Assembly: GCF_016428595.1 (NCBI RefSeq)
Contig: NZ_JAELVQ010000005.1
Coordinates: 1 to 64,000 of the forward strand
Direction: 5' to 3'
DNA length: 64,000 bases
Source: Snuella sedimenti
GTDB taxonomy: Bacteria > Bacteroidota > Bacteroidia > Flavobacteriales > Flavobacteriaceae
Part shown: in pieces, positions 15,306-22,655 of the stretch
How positions within the stretch are numbered: the stretch's first letter is position 1
Layout of the letters: every line of letters begins with the position of its first letter
Notes under the pieces: model-generated
What the model saw: only the letters and a program-made list of their open reading frames with translations
Told to the model about the DNA's origin: nothing
Database searches by the model: none
Translations under genes and position numbers: made by a program

Positions 15306-16104
15306 TATGTCTATATGTTTTTGAATACACTTTTTTTGGTTCCTCTCTTTCACTATACGATTTAATGATTTTTATCCAATTTCCAAAATCATCATACTCA
15401 TATTCTATATCATAAATAACTTTATCTTTTTTATTTGAAGTTACCCAAAACATTTTGGTAATATCATCATACTCATTTCTATCTATAACATAGTCCGTAT
15501 TTATAAATCCTTCTTCCTCATTGCGCATGTTTCCATCAAAATTGAATTCGGAACGAACAAAAATTCCATTTAAGTAATCATAGTTTATGCTTTCTAATCT
15601 TGAGCTGTTTGGTCCACCAACGATAGTGCTTTTGATATATATTGGGTTTTTAATACTATCATAGCCCACTTCATAACGCATATAAATCTTACCAAATCGA
15701 TTAATCTTTTCAATTATTTTTTTGTTGGGTTCATAAGAGAAATTGAGTCTTGTCACGTACCATTCTCCTTTACTATATTTTATGTTTCCTTCATATTTTA
15801 TGATTCTGCCTTTAGAGTCGAGATTATATTTTTCATCTTTAGCTAAAGAATCATTTCTAAATTTTTTTACTAGAATTTTGTTAGGTTTTTCAAAAGTGTA
15901 AACGTTATATTCAATCCATTTTTCAGAATTTCCAAGATAGATTGTGTCATTAACTTTAATAGAACTTGGTTTTCCCTTTTTCACCACATAGTGATTTCGT
16001 GGTGAATATTTATCATAAATTTCAGAATAAAAATTTGGTTCCTGTTCTTGAGCATTTATGTGTAGACAGCTTAGTAAAAACATTATTATCATTATATTCT
16101 TCAT
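15289..16104 (-). CDS. Hypothetical secreted protein with YD-like repeats
   Basis: 271 aa. Signal peptide (1-18, HINAQ). The mature protein has degenerate RHS/YD-like or MORN-like repeats: YNLDSKGRIIKYEG, FGKIYMRYEVGYDSIKNP, YEYDDFGNWIKI. Single-copy repeat proteins of this size in Bacteroidota are of unknown function. The stop codon lies inside short element copy 7. R3 and copy 8 are directly upstream. Confidence 0.7.
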   Translation of the reverse strand: MKNIMIIMFLLSCLHINAQEQEPNFYSEIYDKYSPRNHYVVKKGKPSSIKVNDTIYLGNSEKWIEYNVYTFEKPNKILVKKFRNDSLAKDEKYNLDSKGRIIKYEGNIKYSKGEWYVTRLNFSYEPNKKIIEKINRFGKIYMRYEVGYDSIKNPIYIKSTIVGGPNSSRLESINYDYLNGIFVRSEFNFDGNMRNEEEGFINTDYVIDRNEYDDITKMFWVTSNKKDKVIYDIEYEYDDFGNWIKIIKSYSEREEPKKVYSKTYRHIKYNL

Positions 16105-16109
16105 AAATT

Positions 16110-16146
16110 GTCTTGTCCTGAAATATGGTTATTAGATTATGTTTGT
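16110..16146 (-). repeat. Short island element, copy 8
   Basis: Plus strand TTGTCTTGTCCTGAAATATG then GTTATTAGATTATGTTT, 5 nt upstream of the start at 16104 and joined to R3 after 4 nt. It shares GTCTTGTCCTGAAATAT exactly with copy 3. Confidence 0.6.
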
Positions 16147-16150
16147 TTTA

Positions 16151-16265
16151 TACTTTTTAAAGATAACTCCTACGTTGCAATTATCATAATAAATTCTGTT
16201 GCCCTAGAGAATAAAAATCAAAAATGGTGGTGGGTTTTAGTGGTGGGTTTTTGCACTCAAATGCA
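16151..16265. repeat. Repeat R3
   Basis: About 95% identical to R2 over 115 nt, with the paired TGGTGGG words at 16227-16250 and the TGCA-rich palindromic end. It lies about 125 nt before the tRNA-Ala fragment, near the right end of the island. The rest of the gap to hemB (16266-16506) holds TGCA-containing repeats, the tRNA fragment and a terminator, with no gene. Confidence 0.85.
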
Positions 16266-16390
16266 CCTAAATGCATCATTTTGCAGGTAAATGCAGGATA
16301 GAATATTAAACCATGAAACACTTGAAAAGCTTTGTAAACATAGAAAATATGGGAGATTACAGGGGTTAGGCATGAGTTTCTAAACCCCGT

Positions 16391-16432
16391 CTGGCAGTCA
16401 AGAGGTCGTCGGTTCGAATCCGATCTTCTCCA
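16391..16432 (+). other. Duplicated tRNA-Ala 3' half (right attachment site)
   Basis: 42 nt aligning without gaps to 984-1025 of the tRNA-Ala, from the anticodon loop to the discriminator base. There are three differences: positions 2 and 4' of the T stem (G-C in the intact tRNA, T-A here, a compensated pair) and one T-loop base. Nothing upstream can complete a tRNA. In tyrosine-recombinase insertions into tRNA 3' ends, the displaced original 3' end lies at the far side of the element, which fits here. Confidence 0.88.
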
Positions 16433-16444
16433 CAGTAAAGGATG

Positions 16445-16480
16445 AAAGGCTTTCAAGAGATTGAGAGCCTTTCTTGTTTT
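16445..16480 (+). terminator. Terminator next to the tRNA fragment
   Basis: An 11-bp stem (16445-16455 with 16462-16472) with a 6-nt loop and a T-rich tail. Probably the terminator of the original tRNA-Ala gene before the island inserted. It lies between the fragment and the convergent hemB. Confidence 0.75.
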
Positions 16481-16506
16481 TATAAATCATTTTAGAGATA
16501 ATAAAA

Positions 16507-17499
16507 TTACCCATTAAGCAATGTAACCACATCTTTAGCGAAATAGCTGGCTATAATATCGGCTCCGGCGCGTTTAATAGCGGTTGTTTGTTCCAGCATC
16601 ACGGCATTGTGGTCCAACCAGCCTTTTTCAGCCGCCGCCTTGATCATGGCATATTCACCGGACACCTGATAAACAGCTACAGGAACGTCTACCTCGTTTT
16701 TAATATCTCGGACAATATCCAAATAGCACAAACCGGGTTTTACCATTACAATATCGGCTCCTTCATCAATGTCCATCAAGGTTTCCCTTATGGCTTCAAT
16801 ACGATTACCATAATCCATCTGGTAGGTTTTTTTGTCTTTTGGTACGTCAACCATATCAACAGGTGCAGAGTCTAAAGCATCGCGGAAGGGGCCATAAAAG
16901 GCCGAAGCGTATTTTGCCGAATAACTCATAATACCTGTGTTTTTAAAACCGCTTTGTTCCAACGCTTCACGAATGGATAGAATACGGCCGTCCATCATGT
17001 CACTAGGCGCTACAAAATTAGCACCTGCCTGTGCATGCGACAAGCTCATGTCCGACAATACTTTGGCGGTTTCATCGTTTAGTACTTGTCCGTTTTCAAT
17101 AATGCCATCATGCCCATATGCCGAATAAGGATCCAAGGCCACATCGGTCATGACCAACATATCCGGACAGGTATTTTTAACCGTTTTAATAGCACGTTGC
17201 ATCAATCCGTTAGGGTTTAAAGCTTCCGTGCCTTTGTTGTCCTTTAAATTATCGGGTACTTTAACAAATAACAATACCGACTTTAAGCCTAATTTCCAGA
17301 GCTCTTTTACCTCGTTTTGTAATAGATCCAGGCTGTAACGATAGTAATTTGGCATGGATGTAATTTCCTCTTTAATACCCTTTCCTTCTACTACAAACAG
17401 GGGTACTAAAAAATCGTTTGGGCTAATAATGGTCTCACGAACCAGCGAGCGGATGGCTTCGTTGCTTCTTAGTCTTCTATTGCGTCTTAATGGGAACAT
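16507..17499 (-). CDS. hemB: Delta-aminolevulinic acid dehydratase (porphobilinogen synthase)
   Basis: 330 aa, normal length. Condenses two 5-aminolevulinate molecules to porphobilinogen, in the cytosol. The two active-site lysines are K196 (YSAKYASAF) and K254 (MVKPGLCYLD). The metal region reads DVALDPYSAYGHDG (119-132), with Asp in place of the cysteines of zinc enzymes, so this is the Mg-dependent type. It is the last hem gene of the minus-strand cluster. Upstream (17500-17575) are degenerate AAGTTAAAAGT words. Confidence 0.97.
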   Translation of the reverse strand: MFPLRRNRRLRSNEAIRSLVRETIISPNDFLVPLFVVEGKGIKEEITSMPNYYRYSLDLLQNEVKELWKLGLKSVLLFVKVPDNLKDNKGTEALNPNGLMQRAIKTVKNTCPDMLVMTDVALDPYSAYGHDGIIENGQVLNDETAKVLSDMSLSHAQAGANFVAPSDMMDGRILSIREALEQSGFKNTGIMSYSAKYASAFYGPFRDALDSAPVDMVDVPKDKKTYQMDYGNRIEAIRETLMDIDEGADIVMVKPGLCYLDIVRDIKNEVDVPVAVYQVSGEYAMIKAAAEKGWLDHNAVMLEQTTAIKRAGADIIASYFAKDVVTLLNG

Positions 17500-17585
17500 G
17501 TTGTTAAGTTAAAAGTGTAAAGTTAAAAGTACAAAGCTAAAAGTAGATTGGCTTAAAGCTTAAAGTGTTTTTTTTATTGTTTTGA

Positions 17586-17918
17586 TTAATGAAAACAGCA
17601 TTTTTTGATTTCACCTATTTTTTTAAGAAGCTTTTCTGAGTCTTCTTCCGGTATAAATTTTAACTCTTTTGATACTAATATTAAATATTCTAATTCATGA
17701 GTTGAACCTGAAGAAATATAAAGAAACCTTACGAGTTCTTTTTGTGTTTCTCTGCCACAGACTTCAACAATGTTTGTTGGAATTGACAGGCAGGCACGAT
17801 TGATTTGGGAAACAAGATTGAATTGCTCCGATTTAGGAAACTGAGCAGTTATCTTGTAAATTGATAAAACAAGTTGGTGGGCCTTTTGCCAAACGTTATA
17901 GTTTTTATAATCTACCAT
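17586..17918 (-). CDS. Four-helix-bundle protein (S23/IVS family), frameshifted tail
   Basis: 110 aa. Matches the small helical proteins first found in 23S rRNA intervening sequences: YNVWQKAHQLVLSIYK, ACLSIPTNIVEVCGRE, KELVRFLYISSGSTHELE. The usual NIAEG is NIVEV here. The end EIKKCCFH is atypical. Adding one A to the A6 run (plus-strand T 17601-17606) restores KKMLFSLIKTIKKTL with a stop at 17560, the expected ending. Such genes are often solitary and mobile; this one sits between hemF and hemB. Function unknown. Confidence 0.8.
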   Translation of the reverse strand: MVDYKNYNVWQKAHQLVLSIYKITAQFPKSEQFNLVSQINRACLSIPTNIVEVCGRETQKELVRFLYISSGSTHELEYLILVSKELKFIPEEDSEKLLKKIGEIKKCCFH

Positions 17919-17950
17919 ACGCTTATAACTTTTAACTTGGCGTTTTTAGC

Positions 17951-18856
17951 TTAAATAGCCCAATCTTTAGGCTGTCTTAATACGTTTAATAGTTTTTCTT
18001 CGTCACTGCCTTTTTCTGGGTGATGATCGTAAACCCATTGTACATGGGGCGGTAAACTCATTAAAATGCTTTCTATCCGGCCATTCGTTTTTAGTCCGAA
18101 TAGGGTGCCTTTATCGTGAACCAAATTAAATTCCACATAACGACCGCGCCTTATTTCCTGCCAAGTGCGTTGCGTTTTGGTATATGGGAGTCCTTTTCGT
18201 TTTTCAACGATAGGAACGTAGGCTTCTAAAAAACTATCGCCAACATCGGTTACGAAGTCATACCATTGTTGCATGGTCATGTCTTTTGACGCTTTACAGT
18301 AATCAAAAAACAATCCCCCTATACCGCGTGCTTCACTACGGTGTGTGTTATAGAAATAGTCATCACATTTCTTTTTGTAATGTTCATAAAAATCAGGGTG
18401 ATGTCTGTCGCACACCGTTTTGCAGGTTTGGTGAAAATGTTTGGCATCTTCGTCAAACAAATAGTAAGGGGTTAAATCTTGTCCGCCTCCAAACCAACTG
18501 TCAATGATGGCACCTTCCTGATCATACATTTCAAAATAACGCCAATTGGCATGAACTGTTGGTGCCATAGGGTTTTTGGGATGAAGCACGAGGCTTAGTC
18601 CGCAGGCAAAAAAGTCGACTTCTCCAACTTTAAAATAGGATTGCATGGATTGGGGGAGTTTTCCGTGTACTGCCGAAATATTAACGCCTCCTTTTTCAAA
18701 AATGTCACCGTTTTCAATAACGCGCGTCCTGCCGCCTCCACCTTCGGGACGTTTCCAAAGGTCTTCCCGGAATTTGACCTTGCCATCAATGGCTTCTAGT
18801 TTAGACGTGATCTGGTCTTGAAGGGTTTGTATGTATTGATAGAATTTGTCTTTCAT
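17951..18856 (-). CDS. hemF: Oxygen-dependent coproporphyrinogen III oxidase
   Basis: 301 aa, full length. Converts coproporphyrinogen III to protoporphyrinogen IX using O2. Family signatures: EGGGGRTRVIENG (about 38-50), SWFGGGQDLTPYY (about 126-138), TQRTWQEIRRGRYVEFNLV and GRIESILMSLPP near the C-terminus. Its presence implies an aerobic heme route. Separated from nhaA by the REP/transposase insertion. Confidence 0.97.
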   Translation of the reverse strand: MKDKFYQYIQTLQDQITSKLEAIDGKVKFREDLWKRPEGGGGRTRVIENGDIFEKGGVNISAVHGKLPQSMQSYFKVGEVDFFACGLSLVLHPKNPMAPTVHANWRYFEMYDQEGAIIDSWFGGGQDLTPYYLFDEDAKHFHQTCKTVCDRHHPDFYEHYKKKCDDYFYNTHRSEARGIGGLFFDYCKASKDMTMQQWYDFVTDVGDSFLEAYVPIVEKRKGLPYTKTQRTWQEIRRGRYVEFNLVHDKGTLFGLKTNGRIESILMSLPPHVQWVYDHHPEKGSDEEKLLNVLRQPKDWAI

Positions 18857-18861
18857 AGTGT

Positions 18862-19428
18862 TTAATGTCTTGAGTTTAGATCTGCCAGGTTTTCAAAACC
18901 TGACTGATATGTATGGTGTGCATGTTTAAAATTATCAATATCCTCAAACATGCTTAGTATGTAATCCTTTGTTTTTGAAATGATACTCTCTTTATTCTTT
19001 AAATAGGCATTGAATGATGAAAATCGATAGTCCTGAAAGTTTTTAATCAGATTATGGTTTTCAGGATTTCTATGAACATAGAGTATAAGGTTTTTTAAAT
19101 AGCTTTCGTTATCAATTCTAATGCGTTTATATGGTCGTTCAAAAAGGGTGCCTGTTCTATTTTGTTGTTTGTTAAACGCTTTGGCATATGCATTAAAAAG
19201 ATTGGAGAATGCTTGTGTTGCTTTATTGTTGTCTTCAATAATTTTAACAATGAAATGAAAGTGATTATTCATGAGGCAATAAGCGATAATGTCTACCTTG
19301 TCGGTTAGATGCTTTTTTACAAGTTTTAAGAAATAGGTCATATTATCTTCTGTCGCAAAAATAATTGTACTGTTTATGCCGCGATTGAAGATATGGTAGT
19401 AATGATCTTTTTCTATTTTATCTAACAT
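18862..19428 (-). CDS. REP-associated tyrosine transposase (RAYT, Y1 family)
   Basis: 188 aa. HUH nuclease of the TnpA-REP type: YYHIFNRGINS at 10-20, the HxH in NNHFHF at 54-59, and the catalytic Tyr in ESYLKNLILYVHRNP. These domesticated transposases bind and cut REP palindromes. Both sides carry a matching palindrome (19463-19495 and 18878-18912). The ORF's last residues (SGFENLADLNSRH) are translated from the 18878 palindrome, so the native end may be earlier. It sits inside the hem cluster. Confidence 0.9.
   Translation of the reverse strand: MLDKIEKDHYYHIFNRGINSTIIFATEDNMTYFLKLVKKHLTDKVDIIAYCLMNNHFHFIVKIIEDNNKATQAFSNLFNAYAKAFNKQQNRTGTLFERPYKRIRIDNESYLKNLILYVHRNPENHNLIKNFQDYRFSSFNAYLKNKESIISKTKDYILSMFEDIDNFKHAHHTYQSGFENLADLNSRH
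18878..18912. repeat. REP-like palindrome, copy A
   Basis: CAGGTTTT-C-AAAACCTG perfect stem with degenerate flanks (AGATCTGC... and ACTGATAT) that correspond to the longer stem of copy B. It overlaps the 3' end of the RAYT gene. Confidence 0.75.
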
Positions 19429-19462
19429 CTTTCTACTAAGCGTTTGCTTTAATCATGTTAAT

Positions 19463-19495
19463 AGACCTGTCAGGTTTTGAAAACCTGACAGGTCT
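19463..19495. repeat. REP-like palindrome, copy B
   Basis: Perfect 16-bp inverted repeat around a single central G (left arm 19463-19478 begins AGACCTGTCAGG, right arm 19480-19495). It lies 35 nt upstream of the RAYT start. With copy A it brackets the transposase gene, the standard RAYT/REP arrangement. Confidence 0.85.
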
Positions 19496-19505
19496 GAATG
19501 TTTAG

Positions 19506-20807
19506 TTATGTTATCTTTTGTTTTTGAAATCTTAAAATAAGGTAACCGATAACGGCTGAAATCAATGAACCTATCAGGATGCCTATTTTGGCTGAATCGA
19601 TGTATATCGGACTGGAGCTAAATGCAAGCCCAGCAATAAAAATAGCCATGGTAAAACCGATGCCTGCTAAAAATGAAACGCCCAGTATTTGAAGATTGTT
19701 AATGTCTGAAGGGATGTCTATAAGCTTTAACTTTTTTGCTAGTAAAACCACTGCCGAAATACCGACACTTTTACCTAAAACCAAGCAGATGACGATGTTT
19801 ATAACCAATGGCATTTCCAAAGGCACATCACTATTAAGGATCACGCCCGCATTGGCCAAGGCAAAAAATGGAATGATAAAGTAAGCTACCCAATCGTGCA
19901 AGTTATGTTCTAAGTGTTGAAGTGGCGACTGGTATTTGTTTGTCCAGTCTTCCAAATCATCAATCTCGTGTATTTGTTCTTTAGACAGGATTGGTTTTTT
20001 GGAAATAGCCGCTTGCTTAATGTTGTTCGTTATTTTTACGAGATTGTCTATAAACTCAGGCGTTTTTATTTTTTGCCTAATAGGAATGGAAAAAGCTAGT
20101 AAAATCCCGGCCAATGTAGGGTGGATACCCGCTTTAAGGAATAGTGTCCAAATAACAACCCCAAGAGTAATTGTTAAGAATTTGGAATAAAAGCCTTTAA
20201 AGGATAAAAAATACAATACAATTAGCAAAGCGATAGCTATGCCTAACAAGCTTACTTTAATAGTGCCACTATAAAATAGGGCAATAACGAGTACCGCTCC
20301 TAGGTCGTCTACAATAGCAAATGCTGTTAAAAATATTTTAAGGCTTAAAGGAACTCTTTTTCCTAAAGCATTTAAAATAGCTAAAGAGAAAGCGATGTCT
20401 GTAGCCATGGGAATGCCCCAGCCTTTAAGAGTGTCGGGGTTTTGGTTAATAAAAACAAACAATATTACTGGAATAATCATACCTCCTAGTGCGCCAAAAA
20501 GGGGGAATGCCAGTTTTTTAGTTGTGTTCAATTCGCCAATGAGGAACTCTCTTTTAATTTCTAATCCTATCAAGAAAAAGAATACGGCCATTAAACCATC
20601 ATTAATCCAGAGAATTAATGGTTTATATAGTTCAAAACTCTCTGTACTAACACCTATTTTGTATTGCCAAAGAGCATTATAGCTCTCCGAAAAAGAAGAG
20701 TTAGCCCAAATTAAGGCTATGGTAGTTGCTAACAACAAAAGAATGCCACTAAAACCTTCTATTTTAACAAACTTTTGAAAAGGAGAAAGGATCGGGTTTT
20801 CAATCAT
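19506..20807 (-). CDS. nhaA: Na+/H+ antiporter NhaA
   Basis: 433 aa, typical bacterial NhaA with about twelve membrane segments. It exchanges internal Na+ for external H+. The adjacent aspartates in AFAIVDDLGAVLVI correspond to the ion-binding Asp pair; GWGIPMATDIAFSLAIL and GIGFTMAIFIAGLAF are also family blocks. A charged cytosolic insert near 260-305 (KKPILSKEQIHEIDDLEDW) is longer than in the E. coli protein. Three nt downstream of the CysZ-like gene, so it is cotranscribed with the hem genes. Confidence 0.95.
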   Translation of the reverse strand: MIENPILSPFQKFVKIEGFSGILLLLATTIALIWANSSFSESYNALWQYKIGVSTESFELYKPLILWINDGLMAVFFFLIGLEIKREFLIGELNTTKKLAFPLFGALGGMIIPVILFVFINQNPDTLKGWGIPMATDIAFSLAILNALGKRVPLSLKIFLTAFAIVDDLGAVLVIALFYSGTIKVSLLGIAIALLIVLYFLSFKGFYSKFLTITLGVVIWTLFLKAGIHPTLAGILLAFSIPIRQKIKTPEFIDNLVKITNNIKQAAISKKPILSKEQIHEIDDLEDWTNKYQSPLQHLEHNLHDWVAYFIIPFFALANAGVILNSDVPLEMPLVINIVICLVLGKSVGISAVVLLAKKLKLIDIPSDINNLQILGVSFLAGIGFTMAIFIAGLAFSSSPIYIDSAKIGILIGSLISAVIGYLILRFQKQKIT

Positions 20808-20810
20808 GAT

Positions 20811-21563
20811 TTAGTTGTTTTTTAATTGAAGGGCTTCAATAGTGTTTTTGGACGCAGCTGTAACCGATAAGGGTAGTACTAATATAACACCAATTATCGG
20901 AATTAATAAAAACAACATGAATATGATGCCGTTTCCAATGGCCAGCCCTCGATGGTTGCGTACAAAAGCTAAGCTTTCATTGTATTTTAAATGGCGCTCT
21001 AACGTATAGTCCATATTGCCAAAACCAGCATAGTAGGCTTGCACCAAAAAAAGCAGGAGTGTTGAAAATATACCAACTACGGGAACAAAACTTATTACCA
21101 AAATAGGAATGGTTAATAAGAGTTCCATAGCTAAGTTTCTTATATTGATTCGAATACCACGCCATAGTTGTTGGCTAAAAGTTGTGTTTCTGTGCTGGTG
21201 TTTTAATTTGGAATCTACTCCTGAAAAATGGTTTTCAATCCTTTCAGATACAGGACTCATAAATGGTGCCGACAGCGCCATAATGATGTGCTTATAAACA
21301 ATAAGTCCTAGGATTATAATAAAGAAGCCACCAATAACATTGCCAATGGCAGTAAAGGTTTCTTTGCCCCATTCCCAAATCCATATTTTTGAAATGTAAA
21401 AACCGATATTATCGGATAGTCCGTATGCCGAAATACCAATTAATAAGGCGGTTATAATGCTTATAGCAATAGGAATGGTGAAAAATTTCCATAATTTGAG
21501 CTTAGACATTAAAGTAAATGCCTCAAAATATGCACTCATTCCTTTTGCAATGTTTTTAAGCAT
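20811..21563 (-). CDS. EI24/CysZ-like membrane protein
   Basis: 250 aa with about six hydrophobic segments. Matches the EI24/CysZ superfamily: [35 protein letters not shown], the helix [21 protein letters not shown] and [11 protein letters not shown]. CysZ imports sulfate in E. coli, but Bacteroidota members next to hem genes have no shown substrate. Overlaps the hemE end by 8 nt, so translation is probably coupled. Confidence 0.85.
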   Translation of the reverse strand: MLKNIAKGMSAYFEAFTLMSKLKLWKFFTIPIAISIITALLIGISAYGLSDNIGFYISKIWIWEWGKETFTAIGNVIGGFFIIILGLIVYKHIIMALSAPFMSPVSERIENHFSGVDSKLKHQHRNTTFSQQLWRGIRINIRNLAMELLLTIPILVISFVPVVGIFSTLLLFLVQAYYAGFGNMDYTLERHLKYNESLAFVRNHRGLAIGNGIIFMLFLLIPIIGVILVLPLSVTAASKNTIEALQLKNN

Positions 21564-22581
21564 TGTATTCTTTTACAGCATCAATAAAGGCTTTGGCATG
21601 GTCTAACGGAATGTTGGGTAAAATACCATGGCCTAGGTTAACAATATATTTGTCTTTTCCGAAATCATTAATCATTTGGCGCACCATCTTTTTGATTTCA
21701 GTTGGAGGTGATAATAATCGAGTTGGATCGAAATTACCTTGTAAGGTGATGTTCCCTCCAGTTAAATAACGAGCGTTTTGAGCCGAACAAGTCCAATCAA
21801 TACCTAATGCAGAAGCATTCGATTTTGCCATTTCTCCAAGCGCAAACCAGCACCCTTTTCCAAAGGCAATAACGGGAGCATCATCTTTTAGGGCTTCGAT
21901 AATTTGGTTAATGTACTGCCATGAGAATTCTTGGTAATCGGTTGGCGATAACATACCGCCCCAAGAATCAAAGACCTGGACAGCATTTACGCCCGCTTTT
22001 ACTTTTTCTTTTAAATAGGCAATGGTCGTGTCGGTTATTTTTTGAAGTAGTTGGTGGGCTGCTACTGGGTTTGTAAAGCAAAACTCCTTGGCTTTATCGA
22101 AGGTCTTGCTGCCTTGACCTTGCACGCAATAGCATAAAATGGTCCAGGGAGAACCTGCGAAACCAATAAGTGGGACCTCGTTGTTTAGTAATTCTTTAGT
22201 GGCTTTAATCGCTTGATAGACATAGTCTAGTTCCACGGTAACGTCTGGCACAATAACATTATCGACATCTTTTTGGTTTCGTATAGGGTTTGGAAGATAA
22301 GGTCCAAAGTTGGGTTTCATTTGCACCTCTATATTCATAGCCTGTGGAATTACTAAAATGTCGCTAAATAAGATTGCGGCATCCATACCGTATCTGCGAA
22401 TGGGCTGCACCGTAATTTCACTTGCTAATTCTGGGGTGCGACAGCGCGTAAAGAAATCGTATTTTTCACGAATGGCCATAAATTCCGGTAGGTATCGTCC
22501 TGCTTGGCGCATCATCCAAACTGGTGGACGGTTTACTGTTTCCCCTTTTAAGGCCTTTAAAAATAAATCGTTTTTTATCAT
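21556..22581 (-). CDS. hemE: Uroporphyrinogen decarboxylase
   Basis: 341 aa. Decarboxylates the four acetate side chains of uroporphyrinogen III to coproporphyrinogen III. Signatures: [17 protein letters not shown] (18-34) near the N-terminus with the substrate-binding Arg residues, [33 protein letters not shown] and [11 protein letters not shown] near the end. Full length. A long hairpin lies between it and hemCD. Confidence 0.97.
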   Translation of the reverse strand: MIKNDLFLKALKGETVNRPPVWMMRQAGRYLPEFMAIREKYDFFTRCRTPELASEITVQPIRRYGMDAAILFSDILVIPQAMNIEVQMKPNFGPYLPNPIRNQKDVDNVIVPDVTVELDYVYQAIKATKELLNNEVPLIGFAGSPWTILCYCVQGQGSKTFDKAKEFCFTNPVAAHQLLQKITDTTIAYLKEKVKAGVNAVQVFDSWGGMLSPTDYQEFSWQYINQIIEALKDDAPVIAFGKGCWFALGEMAKSNASALGIDWTCSAQNARYLTGGNITLQGNFDPTRLLSPPTEIKKMVRQMINDFGKDKYIVNLGHGILPNIPLDHAKAFIDAVKEYNA

Positions 22582-22590
22582 AATTATTTA

Positions 22591-22638
22591 GTTGCTGGTT
22601 ATTAGTTTTAAGTTGTTGGAAAACTAATAACCAACAAC
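22591..22638. repeat. Long hairpin between hemCD and hemE
   Basis: 19-nt arms (22591-22609, starting GTTGCTGGTTATTAG, and 22620-22638) pair with one mismatch around a 10-nt loop. There is no T tail of terminator type. It resembles the GTTGTTGGTTATTAG word often seen in flavobacterial intergenic gaps. It could tune expression of hemE relative to hemCD or be a dispersed repeat. Confidence 0.7.
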
Positions 22639-22655
22639 CCAAAAACCATTAACTG

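Noticed and set aside
2581-16146. Classical integron
   Set aside because: No IntI-type integrase and the short elements lack the paired R-box GTTRRRY/RYYYAAC structure of attC sites, so only a cassette-like array is claimed.
751-16265. CRISPR array from the TGGTGGG repeats
   Set aside because: Only three copies kilobases apart, no spacers between them and no cas genes.
16184-16456. Minus-strand 90-aa frame over R3 and the tRNA fragment
   Set aside because: It starts with RRSDSNRRP-like residues, the usual false translation of an antisense tRNA, and continues through repeats and palindromes. No protein support.
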